A stretch of DNA of 64,000 nucleotides, from contig DAOOIT010000001.1 of the NCBI GenBank assembly GCA_035384565.1, positions 124,001 to 188,000 of the forward strand, given 5' to 3'. Each line of letters begins with the position of its first letter. The stretch's first letter is position 1. Under the pieces are notes generated by a model. It saw only the letters and a list, made by a program, of their open reading frames with translations. It was not told where the DNA came from and did not search any database. Of the stretch, positions 32,438 through 41,319 are shown in pieces. Origin of the DNA: Planctomycetota bacterium (lineage in GTDB: Bacteria; Planctomycetota; PUPC01; DSUN01). The position numbers and the translations under genes were made by a program.

Positions 32438-33262
32438 ATGGCCGACATCCAGATCGGGCTGAACACCGAGGCGTTCCGCCACGCCGACAAGTCGCTCGAG
32501 TACTGCCTCGACGCCACGGCGCGCCTGGGCTACAAGTACGTGGAGCTCAACGTGCAGACGGGCCGCGACCTGTTCAGCGAGGCCGGCTACTCGGCCTCGG
32601 TGAGCATGGAGCGCGACCCGCTCGAGATCAAGGCGATGCTGGACCAGCGGGGCCTCAAGGTGAGCGGCCTGAGCTGCCACGCGCCCATGGCCCAGCCCGA
32701 AATCAGCGTACCCTTCCACACGCAGGCCATCCTCTTCGCCCACGCGCTCGGCGCCCGCTGCATCAACACCGACGAGGGCGTAGTGCCCGCCTGGATGAGC
32801 GACGACGAGGCCTTCGAAATCATCAAGTACTCGCTCCGGCGCATCCTGCCCGTGGCCGAGCGCCACAAGGTGCACGTGGCCCTCGAGCAGCACCAGAAGT
32901 TCACCGTCAAGCTGCCGCTCTACCAGAAGATCCTCGACCTCGTCCCCTCGCCCTACATGAGCTGCAATCCCGACACGGGGAACATCTACATGTCGGGCGG
33001 CGACCCCTATGCGACCCTCGAGGCCATCGCGCATCGCGTGGTCCACGTGCACGCCAAGGACGTGAAGGTGTCGAAGGAGGTGGGCAAGGTGACGGGCGTG
33101 CCGAGCGGCTGCGCCTGCGGCGACGGCGAGATTGACTGGCCGCGCGTGGTGAGGATTCTGCGGAAGGCCGGCTTCAAGGGCGTGCTCGCAGTGGAATGCG
33201 GCACCGAGGAGCAGGCAGCCCGCAGCATCGCCTACCTGAGGAAGGTGCTGCGCGCCAAGTAG
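32438..33262 (+). CDS. Sugar phosphate isomerase/epimerase-type TIM-barrel protein
   Basis: 274 residues of the xylose isomerase-like / AP endonuclease 2 superfamily. Metal-site residues expected from the fold are visible in order: 'YKYVELNVQ', 'HVALEQHQKF' (Glu), 'YMSCNPDTGNIYMSG' (Asp), 'RVVHVHAKDVK' (His-x-His) and 'GVLAVECGTEEQ' (terminal Glu). Such proteins isomerise or epimerise keto sugars and inositol derivatives. A Cys-containing loop ('GVPSGCACGDGEIDW') precedes the last strands, as in many planctomycetal paralogs. Ribosome site AAAGGAG. It is followed after 41 bases by the ArsA gene, from which it differs in function; co-transcription is likely. Confidence 0.85.
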   Translation: MADIQIGLNTEAFRHADKSLEYCLDATARLGYKYVELNVQTGRDLFSEAGYSASVSMERDPLEIKAMLDQRGLKVSGLSCHAPMAQPEISVPFHTQAILFAHALGARCINTDEGVVPAWMSDDEAFEIIKYSLRRILPVAERHKVHVALEQHQKFTVKLPLYQKILDLVPSPYMSCNPDTGNIYMSGGDPYATLEAIAHRVVHVHAKDVKVSKEVGKVTGVPSGCACGDGEIDWPRVVRILRKAGFKGVLAVECGTEEQAARSIAYLRKVLRAK

Positions 33263-33303
33263 GCCGCGACAACCCGGCGGCGGCGCGTGGAGGAGCCCGA
33301 GCC

Positions 33304-34509
33304 ATGCGCATCATCCTCTATGCCGGCAAAGGCGGCGTGGGCAAGACCACGCTGTCCGCCGCTACGGGCGTCGAGTGCGCCCGCCGCGGCCAACGCACCC
33401 TCGTCATGTCGCTCGACCCCGCGCACAGCCTGTCGGACTCCTTCGACCTCTCGGGCTCGCTGATGGACTTCGGCGGCGGGCAGCCGGTGGCCGTGGCCGA
33501 CAACCTGTGGATTCAGGAGCTGGACCTCCACCGCGAGCTGGAGGACAACTGGGGCGAGGTGTTCCGCTACCTGGCCTCGCTGCTGCGCACCACCGGGCTG
33601 CGCGACGTGCTGGCCGACGAGCTGGCCATCTTGCCCGGCATGGAAGAGGTCGCCTGCCTGCTCCACATCAACAGCTACGCGCGCGAGAAGCGATTCGACG
33701 TCATCGTGCTCGACTGCGCGCCCACGGGCGAGGCCATGCGCTTCATCAGCATGCCCACCAGCCTCGAATGGTACATGCGCAAAATCTTCCGGGTCGAGCG
33801 CAACATCCTGCGCGTCGTGCGCCCCGTGGCCAAACGACTCACCAACGTGCCCATTCCCGAGGACATCTACTTCGACGCCATCCAGCGCCTCTTCCAGCGC
33901 CTCGACGGCATCGAGAAGTTGCTCCAGGACCCCGCCGTTACCACGGCGCGCCTCGTGACCAATCCCGAGAAAATGGTGCTCAAGGAAACCCAGCGCGCCT
34001 TCACCTACTTCCACCTCTTCGATGTGACGGTGGACGCGATCATCATCAACCGCGTGCTGCCGCCCACGGTGCAGGACGCGTTCTTCGCCACCTGGCGCGA
34101 AGCGCAGCAAGGCTACATCGAGGAGGCCGAGAACTACTTCGCGCCCGTGCCGCTGTGGCAGGTGGAGCTGGGCCGCCGCGAGATGCTCGGCCGGGCCGAG
34201 CTGGGCCGCCTCGCCCGGAAGCTGTTCAGAGGCATGAACCCTGCCGACATCTTCTTCGCCGAGAAAGCATTCGAGTTCACGAAGGAAAACGGCCGGTACG
34301 TCCTCTCCATCCGCGCGCCGTTTCTCAAGAGCGGCGAGATTGACCTGGTGAAGAGCCAGGACGAGCTGATCGTGCGCATCGGCTCGTTCAAGCGCTACGT
34401 CACCCTGCCGCGCAGGGTGGCGGCCCTGGAGCCATCCGAAGCCGCGCTGAAGGGCGGCACCGTGAGAATCGTTTTTGGAGGCGACGCCGATGGCGAAGCA
34501 GACGACTGA
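33304..34509 (+). CDS. ArsA/GET3-family ATPase
   Basis: 401 residues, cytosolic. The deviant Walker A GKGGVGKTT (8-16) with two lysines marks the SIMIBI/ArsA-GET3 group. Further blocks are 'LVMSLDPAHSLSDSF' (switch I, Asp), 'DVIVLDCAPTGEAMRF' (switch II) and 'IIINRVLP'. Only one ATPase half is present, as in GET3 and in dimeric ArsA. There is an added C-terminal beta-rich domain of about 80 residues ('YVLSIRAPFLKSGEIDLV', 'DELIVRIGSFKRYVTLPR') resembling the small Hsp20-like domain at the end of some bacterial ArsA-like proteins. No ArsB or arsR is near, so arsenite export is unproven. The ATG has GGAGGAG 8 bases upstream. Confidence 0.85.
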   Translation: MRIILYAGKGGVGKTTLSAATGVECARRGQRTLVMSLDPAHSLSDSFDLSGSLMDFGGGQPVAVADNLWIQELDLHRELEDNWGEVFRYLASLLRTTGLRDVLADELAILPGMEEVACLLHINSYAREKRFDVIVLDCAPTGEAMRFISMPTSLEWYMRKIFRVERNILRVVRPVAKRLTNVPIPEDIYFDAIQRLFQRLDGIEKLLQDPAVTTARLVTNPEKMVLKETQRAFTYFHLFDVTVDAIIINRVLPPTVQDAFFATWREAQQGYIEEAENYFAPVPLWQVELGRREMLGRAELGRLARKLFRGMNPADIFFAEKAFEFTKENGRYVLSIRAPFLKSGEIDLVKSQDELIVRIGSFKRYVTLPRRVAALEPSEAALKGGTVRIVFGGDADGEADD

Positions 34510-34723
34510 CGCGCGCGACTTCCGCTGCCCGGTCTACGAGGTGCTCGACCGCCTGTGCAGCAAGGGCAAATGCCCCTCGGAGTTCGTCAACCACCTCAAG
34601 AAGGCCCAGGTCGAGCTGCTGCTCGCCGTGCGCAGCGTGATTGACCAGCGGGTCGAGAAGCTCACCCGCGAGGGCAAGACGAAGCCCGGGGCGCAACGGA
34701 TCAAGGTCACCGACCAGGCCTGA
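34490..34723 (+). CDS. Small cysteine-containing protein coupled to the ArsA-type ATPase
   Basis: 77 residues, overlapping the ATPase gene by 20 bases, with TGGAGG 8 bases before its ATG. No family recognised. After ten polar residues comes 'DFRCPVYEVLDRLCSKGKCPSEFVNHLKKAQVELL', that is, three Cys (about 14, 25, 29) around two helices, then an amphipathic helix and a basic end. No signal peptide or membrane segment. The overlap implies coupled synthesis and perhaps a complex with the ATPase, for example as a metal-binding or substrate-delivery partner. That is inference. Confidence 0.65.
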   Translation: MAKQTTDARDFRCPVYEVLDRLCSKGKCPSEFVNHLKKAQVELLLAVRSVIDQRVEKLTREGKTKPGAQRIKVTDQA

Positions 34724-34834
34724 GCCTGGGCAACCACTCCCCGGGTGGATGCCGCGCAGAGAGGCGGTACGTGGAAATGGACGCAACGAGGGGCGCCCGG
34801 AGCGCCACTCGCCGCAGTGTTTGCGGCGGACGGC

Positions 34835-35545
34835 CTACTCGTTGGCAGCAGGCGCGGCCCCCTCGCCCACGGCCGCGCGGCGATAGCGGGTGCGCCAGGT
34901 CTGCTTCTGCTCGTCGGTCAGCACGCTCTCGATATTGGCCAGCCAGGTCTGGTTGAAGGTGGCGTACTTCTTCAGAGTCTCGGTGTACTTCTTGCGCAGC
35001 TCCGCATATTCCTTGTGCTCTTCTTCAGTCTTCGGCTTGGGACGATTCTGGAAGGCGGCCGTCGCCTGCTCCAGGGCGGGCCGCGGGTCCTCTGCCAGGA
35101 GTTTGGCCTGCTTGGCCACGAGCTGACTCACCTGGTCCTCGTTCAGCTTCAGCCAGTCCACCACCGGCTGCACCTGGAGCCGCACGTCGTACTCGGCCGC
35201 GCGGTCCTGCGCCAGGCGGTCCCGGATGAACTTGTGCAGGGCGGCCTCCTGGCTGCCGAGCGCGGCCACGGCATCGTCCACGCCCTTCTGGGCAGCCTGA
35301 AGGGCCTTCTTGGCCTCGGCCACCTTCTCGAGCAGCGCGCCCCGGGCCTCGTTGAGGCGGGCCACCTCGTCCTTCACCGCCTTCACGTCGTCGGGCGACA
35401 TGCCGAGGCCTTTGAGGAGATTCTCGGAGACGGTGATGACGGGGCTTCCGGCCGGCACGCGGACGCGGGGCTCCAGCTCGACGGGTTCCGCACCGTACGC
35501 GGCCAGGCCGAAGGCGGCCAGCACAGCCAGCAACACGAAACGCAT
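34835..35545 (-). CDS. Exported coiled-coil protein of unknown function
   Basis: 236 residues from the ATG at 35545 (AAGGAG 7 bases upstream; promoter further upstream). The signal peptide MRFVLLAVLAAFGLAAYGAEP is followed by a short strand-rich segment and then by long Ala/Glu/Lys-rich heptad helices (about 50-210: 'DDVKAVKDEVARLNEARGALLEKVAEAKKALQAAQKGVDDAV' and 'LRKKYTETLKKYATFNQTWLANIESVLTDEQKQTW'). The last phrase, with 'LTDEQKQTW', is like the Spy/CpxP or LTXXQ helical proteins of the periplasm, which suggests a chaperone-like or stress role. Longer in-frame starts run into the topoisomerase gene and are rejected. Confidence 0.75.
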   Translation of the reverse strand: MRFVLLAVLAAFGLAAYGAEPVELEPRVRVPAGSPVITVSENLLKGLGMSPDDVKAVKDEVARLNEARGALLEKVAEAKKALQAAQKGVDDAVAALGSQEAALHKFIRDRLAQDRAAEYDVRLQVQPVVDWLKLNEDQVSQLVAKQAKLLAEDPRPALEQATAAFQNRPKPKTEEEHKEYAELRKKYTETLKKYATFNQTWLANIESVLTDEQKQTWRTRYRRAAVGEGAAPAANE

Positions 35546-35597
35546 CGCCTCACTCCTTCGCAGCACCGGGTGGAACGTGGTCATCCGTGGCAACGGA

Positions 35598-35626
35598 ATC
35601 ATAGCGCCCCACGGGGCGAAAAGCAA
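35598..35626 (-). promoter_or_regulatory. Promoter of the exported coiled-coil gene
   Basis: On the minus strand: TTGCTT (35626-35621), a 17-base spacer and TATGAT (35603-35598). Divergent from the topA promoter, with 17 bases between the -35 boxes. Confidence 0.65.
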
Positions 35627-35643
35627 GCGCAATTGGCCGTTGC

Positions 35644-35673
35644 TTGACACGCCGGCGGAGCCTATGGTATAAC
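35644..35673 (+). promoter_or_regulatory. Promoter of topA
   Basis: Consensus TTGACA (35644-35649), an 18-base spacer and TATAAC (35668-35673), 28 bases before the GTG start. Confidence 0.7.
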
Positions 35674-35701
35674 CATCCGCCCTGACCACCAAGGAGAGAC
35701 C

Positions 35702-38395
35702 GTGGCCAAGAACGTCGTTATTGTCGAGTCCCCCGCCAAGGCGCGCACCATTGCCAAGTTCCTCGGCAAAGGGTTCCAGGTAGAGTCCTGCATGGGGCAC
35801 GTCCGCGATCTGCCCGAGAAAGCTTTCGGCGTGGAGATCGAGGACGGCTTCCGCCCCCGCTACAACGTGCTGCCAACGCGCCGCCAGGTAGTCGCGAAGC
35901 TGGCACGCGCGGTGAAGAGCGCCGACACCGTCTACCTGGCGCCCGACCCCGACCGCGAGGGGGAGTCCATCGCGTGGCACCTGGCCGAGGCCCTCAAGCT
36001 GCCCAAGAGCAAGGTGCGGCGTGTGACCTTCAACGAGATCACCCAGCGCGGGGTCCGCACCGGCTTCGACCACGCGCGCGACATAGACATGAACCTGGTG
36101 AACGCCCAGCAGGCGCGGCGCATTCTCGACCGCGTGGTGGGTTATCAGCTCTCGCCGCTGCTGTGGAAGAAGATCCTGCGCGGCCTCAGCGCGGGCCGGG
36201 TCCAGTCGGTCGCGCTCCGCCTCCTCGTCGAGCGCGAGAAGGCCGTTCAGGCCTTCAAGCCCGAGGAGTACTGGAAGCTCACAGCCCGCCTCGCCCCCTC
36301 GGGTGATGCGGCAGGGGCCCAGGCCTTCTCCGCCGAGCTTGCGGAAATCGAGGGCGAGAAGGCCAAGCTCTCCACGGGCGACCAGGCGAACGCGCTGGCC
36401 GAGCGGCTGCGTGGCGAGAGCTTCGTCGTGGCCTCAGTGGCCACCGAACGGAAGAAGGCTGCCCCGATGCCGCCCTTCGCCACCAGCCAACTCCAGCAGG
36501 CGGCCTCAGTGCGCCTGGGCTTCCGCCCGAAGAAGACCATGATGCTGGCCCAACAGCTCTACGAAGGCGTGGAGGTGGGCGCCGAGGGCTCCGTGGGCCT
36601 CATCACGTATATGCGCACCGACTCCTTCCGCGTCGCTGCCGAGGCGCAGGAGGAGTGCCGCAGCTACATCCGCCAGCGTCTGGGCGAGAGGTACCTGTCG
36701 GAGAAGCCGCGCCACTTCCGCTCGCGCCGCGGCGCGCAGGAGGCCCACGAGGCCATCCGCCCCACCGCCGTCGAGCGCACGCCCGAGGCCCTCGAGCCGC
36801 ATCTAACCGCGGACCAGCTGAAGCTCTATCGCCTTATCTGGCAGCGATTTGTGGCCTCGCAGATGGCCGAGGCCATCTACGACGTCACCCGCGTGGCCGT
36901 GAGCGCCGCCAACGCCGAGTTCCGCACCAGCGGGCGCGCGGTGGTCTTCGACGGCCACACCCGCATCTACGAGCCGCTCCACGGGCGCGACGAAGAGGAC
37001 CAGCAGCCCCTGCCGCCGTTGAGCCCGGGTCAGCACCTGCGCTGCCTCGACCTCACCCCATCGCAGCATTTCACCAAGCCGCCGCCACGCTACACCGAGG
37101 CTTCGCTGGTGAAGACCCTTGAACGCGAGGGGATCGGCCGCCCCAGCACCTATGCGCAGATCATCTCGACGATCCAGGAGCGCGGCTATGCCACCGTGCG
37201 CGATAAGGTCTTCTATTGCAATGAGTTAGGCATCGTCACCAACGACACTCTGCTGCCGTATTTCGAGAACATCATCAACACGAAGTTCACCTCGGAATTC
37301 GAGGACCACCTCGACAGCATCGAGGAGGCGAAGCGCGACTGGCAGGAGGTGTTGCGGGAGTTCTACGAGCCCTTCAGCGCCGACCTGGCGAAGGCGCAGG
37401 CCGAGATGCCCAGCGTGAAGAAGGAGTTGGCCGCGCCCACCGGTATCGCCTGCCCTCGATGCGGTGCCGACATGGTCATCCGCCTGAGCAAGCGCGGGCG
37501 TTTCATGGCCTGCTCTGGTTTTCCCAAGTGCCGCTATACCCAAGCCTTAGATGAAGAGGGGGAGCCCACCAGCGTGGAGAAACTCGACGAGAGGTGCCCC
37601 GAATGTGGCGAGCCGCTGGTGGTGCGCACCGGCCGCCGAGGCAAGTTCGCCGGCTGCTCCGCATACCCGCAGTGCCGCTATACACGCAACATGGAGAACG
37701 AAGCCCCCGCCGGAGGCGCCCCGGAAGGAGCGGCGCCCGCCCCGGCGCGCAAGGCAGCCGAACCCACGGGCGAAAGCTGCCCCCAGTGCGGCAAGCCGCT
37801 CGTCGCCCGCGAAAGCCGGCGCGGCAGGTTCATCGGCTGCACGGGCTATCCGCGCTGCCGATTCACCCGCAACCTCGAGGCGGATGAGACGGCGCCCGCC
37901 GCCGAGGGCGGCGCTCCGCCCGAAGGCGCGGCCCCGCCACGCAAGGCGCCCGAGCCCACGGGCGAGAACTGCCCCCAGTGCGGCAAGCCGCTCGTGGCTC
38001 GCGAGGGCAAGCGCGGCAAGTTCATCGGCTGCACGGGGTATCCCAGGTGCCGCTTCACCCGCAATGTCGAAGGCGAGGGGGCAGCCAGCCCCGACGCCAC
38101 CGACGTAAAATGCGACAAGTGCGGTGCGGAAATGCGGGTGCGCCGGTCCAACCGCGGGCGCTTTCTCGCGTGCTCCGCTTACCCCAAGTGCAAGAACACC
38201 AAGCCCTTGAGGAACGCCGGCCCCGCTCCCGCACCCACGAAGGTCGGGCGCGACTGCCCCGAGTGCGGCAAAGCGCTCGTGCAGCGGCTTGGGCCTCGCG
38301 GCACCTTCATCGGCTGCACCGGCTACCCCAAGTGCCGTTACACCGAGAGCGCGGCGAGCGCCGACGCGAACGACGACAGCGCCTCTGAGGGTTAG
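35702..38395 (+). CDS. topA: DNA topoisomerase I with six C-terminal zinc ribbons
   Basis: 897 residues (GTG start, AAGGAGAG upstream). Relaxes negatively supercoiled DNA by single-strand passage. The Toprim domain opens the protein ('VVIVESPAKARTIAKFLG', acidic 'PDPDREGE'). The active-site tyrosine is in 'GLITYMRTDS' (Tyr303), and the conserved 'EGIGRPSTYAQIISTIQ' follows. The C-terminus carries six four-Cys zinc ribbons (CPxCG...CxxxPxC), twice the usual number or more, joined by Pro/Ala-rich linkers. Ribbons 3 and 4, with their linkers, are close copies at protein and DNA level (about 37748-37870 and 37928-38060), indicating recent internal duplication. A transporter gene follows after 17 bases. 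Confidence 0.95.
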   Translation: MAKNVVIVESPAKARTIAKFLGKGFQVESCMGHVRDLPEKAFGVEIEDGFRPRYNVLPTRRQVVAKLARAVKSADTVYLAPDPDREGESIAWHLAEALKLPKSKVRRVTFNEITQRGVRTGFDHARDIDMNLVNAQQARRILDRVVGYQLSPLLWKKILRGLSAGRVQSVALRLLVEREKAVQAFKPEEYWKLTARLAPSGDAAGAQAFSAELAEIEGEKAKLSTGDQANALAERLRGESFVVASVATERKKAAPMPPFATSQLQQAASVRLGFRPKKTMMLAQQLYEGVEVGAEGSVGLITYMRTDSFRVAAEAQEECRSYIRQRLGERYLSEKPRHFRSRRGAQEAHEAIRPTAVERTPEALEPHLTADQLKLYRLIWQRFVASQMAEAIYDVTRVAVSAANAEFRTSGRAVVFDGHTRIYEPLHGRDEEDQQPLPPLSPGQHLRCLDLTPSQHFTKPPPRYTEASLVKTLEREGIGRPSTYAQIISTIQERGYATVRDKVFYCNELGIVTNDTLLPYFENIINTKFTSEFEDHLDSIEEAKRDWQEVLREFYEPFSADLAKAQAEMPSVKKELAAPTGIACPRCGADMVIRLSKRGRFMACSGFPKCRYTQALDEEGEPTSVEKLDERCPECGEPLVVRTGRRGKFAGCSAYPQCRYTRNMENEAPAGGAPEGAAPAPARKAAEPTGESCPQCGKPLVARESRRGRFIGCTGYPRCRFTRNLEADETAPAAEGGAPPEGAAPPRKAPEPTGENCPQCGKPLVAREGKRGKFIGCTGYPRCRFTRNVEGEGAASPDATDVKCDKCGAEMRVRRSNRGRFLACSAYPKCKNTKPLRNAGPAPAPTKVGRDCPECGKALVQRLGPRGTFIGCTGYPKCRYTESAASADANDDSASEG

Positions 38396-38412
38396 AGCTG
38401 TAGGAGAATCCC

Positions 38413-39834
38413 GTGAGCGAGGCGAAGAGCCCAGGCGGTGCCGCGCAGGCCACCGAACTCCAGCGTGGGCTGCCCATGGTGGCCAAGTGGGACCCCGAGG
38501 CCCTGGCCCGCGAGAAGGCGATGCTGGCCGACCTGGAGACAAAGGGAATGTGGGCGCGGCTGGCCGGCTACTCGAGGAAGATGGGGCCGGGCTGGATGCA
38601 AAGCGCCCTCACGCTCGGCAGCGGCAGCTTCTTCTCGTCGTTTTTCGCCGGCGCGATGTTTGGCTACTCGCTGCTCTGGGTGCAGCCGCTGGGCATGCTG
38701 CTGGGCATCATCATGTTCATGGCCATCGCGCATCAGACGCTCTCGACCGGGGCGCGGCCTTTCGATGCCATGCGGCGCTACGTGCACCCCGCGGTGGCCT
38801 GGGCCTGGGCGCTCACGTCGCTGGCTGCCACGGTGATCTGGCACTTTCCGCAATACTCGTGCGGCGGCACGGCCGCGGCCGATCTCGCCGAGTACTTCGG
38901 CTGGGCAGGCGCCGCCAAGCTCGTCGGCGCCCGCCTGTTCTTCGGCGGGGTGATGCTCGCCATCTGCATCGCCGTCACCTGGCTCTACGGCAGCGGCTCG
39001 CGCGGAATCCGGCTCTTCGATAAGCTGATCAAGCTCATGGTCGCCGTCATCGTGGTGTCCTTCATGATCGTCGTCGTCCGCACCGGGATTCGCTGGCAGG
39101 CCCTTTGGGAGGGCCTCACGCGCTTCCAGGTGCCGAAGACCAAGGTGGGCATCGAGGTGATGATGGGCGGGCTGAGCGCGGCCGTGGGCATCAACATGAC
39201 CTTTCTCTTCCCCTACGCGCTCCTGGCGCGCGGCTGGGGCCGTGAGCACAGGGGGCTGGCCAAGTTCGACCTCGCCCTGGGCATGTGGCTGCCCTTCGTG
39301 CTGGCCACAGGCTTCCTCGTGATGGCCGCGGCCAACACGCTCTACGACCCGGCCAACCCGGTCACCACGCGGATCGGCCCCGACAAGGCGGCCCAGGTGC
39401 TCGGCGCCGCGGCCGGGCCGGTGGTGGGCCGCCTGGTCTTCGACCTCGGGGTGCTGGCGATGGTCATCTCCTCGATCATCCTGCACATGCTCGTCGCGGC
39501 CTTCATCGCCTGCGAGATCTTCGGCCTGGAGCCCACGGGCTGGCGCTACCGCCTCACCTCGCTCATCCCCATCCCCGGCGTGCTCGGTACGGTGGTGCAG
39601 TTTCCCCTCTGGCTGCCGGTGGTGACCTCGGGCATCTGCTTCATCTTCCTCCCCATCGCCTACGTGGCATTCTTCGTGCTGCACAACCGGCGCGACTACC
39701 TGGGCGCCGACAAGCCCACGGGCGCCCGGGCCTGGGCGTGGAACATCGCCATGCTCATTGCCATCGGCGTGGTGACCAGTTACGCGGGCTGGTGGCTCGT
39801 CGAGATCGGCTTGCCCAAGCTCTTCGGCAGCTAG
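38413..39834 (+). CDS. Divergent Nramp-fold membrane transporter without the metal-binding aspartate
   Basis: 473 residues, an N-terminal cytosolic segment of about 55 residues and about eleven membrane helices. 'GPGWMQSALTLGSGSFFSSF' aligns with the first Nramp helix, but the canonical DPGN reads GSGS, so the metal-coordinating Asp and Asn are both lost. Helix 6 ('GGLSAAVGINMTFLFPY') has no MPH motif. The usual metal site is therefore missing, and the substrate is probably not a divalent metal; other APC-fold substrates are possible. The first half ends in a typical 'FAGAMFGYSLLWVQP'. GTG start with AGGAGA upstream, 17 bases after topA. A large inverted repeat begins at its stop codon. Confidence 0.7.
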   Translation: MSEAKSPGGAAQATELQRGLPMVAKWDPEALAREKAMLADLETKGMWARLAGYSRKMGPGWMQSALTLGSGSFFSSFFAGAMFGYSLLWVQPLGMLLGIIMFMAIAHQTLSTGARPFDAMRRYVHPAVAWAWALTSLAATVIWHFPQYSCGGTAAADLAEYFGWAGAAKLVGARLFFGGVMLAICIAVTWLYGSGSRGIRLFDKLIKLMVAVIVVSFMIVVVRTGIRWQALWEGLTRFQVPKTKVGIEVMMGGLSAAVGINMTFLFPYALLARGWGREHRGLAKFDLALGMWLPFVLATGFLVMAAANTLYDPANPVTTRIGPDKAAQVLGAAAGPVVGRLVFDLGVLAMVISSIILHMLVAAFIACEIFGLEPTGWRYRLTSLIPIPGVLGTVVQFPLWLPVVTSGICFIFLPIAYVAFFVLHNRRDYLGADKPTGARAWAWNIAMLIAIGVVTSYAGWWLVEIGLPKLFGS

Positions 39835-39934
39835 GAGCCTGTCCGAGAATCCGCGTGAGGCTGCGACGCCGCGACTCGCATCCAGCCCGCTGACGCCGGC
39901 AACGCAGCCCACGGGGATTCTTGGACAGGCTTCT
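39833..39934. repeat. Large imperfect inverted repeat (arms of about 32 bases) after the transporter gene
   Basis: The 5' arm 39833-39865 starts AGGAGCCTGTCCGAGAATCC; the 3' arm 39902-39934 ends ATTCTTGGACAGGCTTCT. They pair with about three mismatches and one bulge. The centre and 3' arm recur at 55126-55185. It lies between convergent genes and may serve as a bidirectional terminator. Confidence 0.75.
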
Positions 39935-39971
39935 AGCAGACACCGGGCGCGCGTATCCGCACCCGGAGGCC

Positions 39972-41279
39972 TCACTCGGGCAGCGGCTTGCCCTTGGTCT
40001 CGGGCGCGAACCAGATGAGGACGAGGCCCACGGCGTAGATGAGGGTGATGGTGGCCCCCGCCCGCGCATAGCTGCCGCCGAAGAAGCCCACGAGCTGCCC
40101 CATCTGAAGCGCCCCCGCCGCGGCCAGGATCCGCCCGAAGTTGAAGCTCAACCCCTGCCCCGTCGCCCGCACCCGCGTGGGGAACAGCTCAGGCAGGTAA
40201 AGCGGCGACCAACCGTAGAACGCCGCCGTCACCAGCCCCGCCAGCCCCGACGTGATGAGGAAGACCGTGTCGTAGCGGTTCAGCACGCGGAACAGGTAGG
40301 CGCACACGCCCAGCGAGAGCAGGCAGAGGACGAAATAGGCGGGCCGCCGCCCGATGCGGCCGCCGAGGATGGGCGCGAGCAGGCAGCCGAGGATCGCCCC
40401 GATGGACACGGCCACCTGCACCGCCGCCTTCGCCGCGGGCACCTTGCCGCCCGTGAGCTGGTCCACCCACACGGTGAGCCACCCGCTCACCGCGCCCCAC
40501 GTGCCGATGAGCGCAATCGAGGCGAACGCGATGGCGAGGAACGTGCGCCTGCGCAGGCCGCGGGCGAAAATCTCATGGAGCGGCTTGGCCACCCCGTGGC
40601 TCACCGACGCCCGCCAGCGCTGCGACTCGGGGACGCACAGGGCCACATAGGCGGCCAGCAGGGCCGGCGCCGCGCCCACGAGGAACATCCAGCGCCACGA
40701 CTCGCGCGTGGCCGGCATGCACGTGCCCAGAATGGCGATGAGCAGGAAGCCCACGTTGGCCGACGCGCCGATCACTCCGGCCATCAGGGGCCGCAGCCGC
40801 TCGGGCCAGCACTCCACCACGAGGGCCACGCCAAGCGTCCACTGGCCGCCCATTCCCAGGGACGCGATGAAGCGCAGCACCGCGAGCTGCGGGGGTGCCG
40901 TGGCGAAGTACTTGGCCCCCGTGAACAGCGAGAAGGTGAGGATGCTGAGCACCATCGCGCGCACGCGGCCCAACCGGTCGCCCAGCCAGCCGAAGACCAC
41001 TCCGCCCGCGGCGGCGCCCAGCAGGAAGCAGGCGATCATCGTGCCGTTCCACGAGCTGACGAGTTCCTCGGTGCGCTTGAGCAGCGCCGCCACGGCCTCG
41101 TCGCCGCCCCGGCCCTCGGCCTCGAGGGTCGCGCGGGCGCCGGGCTCCACCAGGCTCTGGAGCGCCGGCCGCGCCACGATGGGGAACAGCCCCTGCTCGA
41201 CGCCGCAGAACATCCAGCCGAGGAAGGCCGCTACCAGCGCCGGCCAGCGGCCGTGGGAGGGGGACCTCTCGTCATTCAC
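39972..41279 (-). CDS. MFS transporter (sugar/organic acid type)
   Basis: 435 residues, twelve hydrophobic helices, inner membrane. The loop 2-3 motif 'GWLGDRLGRVRAM' and its counterpart 'GGRIGRRPAYF' are the standard MFS signatures. 'PESQRW' and the closing 'APETKGKPLPE' are the signatures of the sugar-porter and aromatic-acid:H+ symporter branches. A long first extracellular loop (about 40-80) is Glu/Ala-rich. The substrate is unknown; the nearby TIM-barrel isomerase gene upstream suggests a sugar or sugar acid. ATG start at 41279 with a weak AAGGAAG site. Confidence 0.85.
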   Translation of the reverse strand: MNDERSPSHGRWPALVAAFLGWMFCGVEQGLFPIVARPALQSLVEPGARATLEAEGRGGDEAVAALLKRTEELVSSWNGTMIACFLLGAAAGGVVFGWLGDRLGRVRAMVLSILTFSLFTGAKYFATAPPQLAVLRFIASLGMGGQWTLGVALVVECWPERLRPLMAGVIGASANVGFLLIAILGTCMPATRESWRWMFLVGAAPALLAAYVALCVPESQRWRASVSHGVAKPLHEIFARGLRRRTFLAIAFASIALIGTWGAVSGWLTVWVDQLTGGKVPAAKAAVQVAVSIGAILGCLLAPILGGRIGRRPAYFVLCLLSLGVCAYLFRVLNRYDTVFLITSGLAGLVTAAFYGWSPLYLPELFPTRVRATGQGLSFNFGRILAAAGALQMGQLVGFFGGSYARAGATITLIYAVGLVLIWFAPETKGKPLPE

Positions 41280-41319
41280 TGGAGCTTCCTTCTCTCAGCC
41301 AGGGCTTCGCCAGACGCGG

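Noticed and set aside
34835..36073. Longer version of the exported coiled-coil protein starting at 36073
   Set aside because: The extension runs antisense through the first 370 bases of topA; the ATG at 35545 has a ribosome site, signal peptide and promoter.
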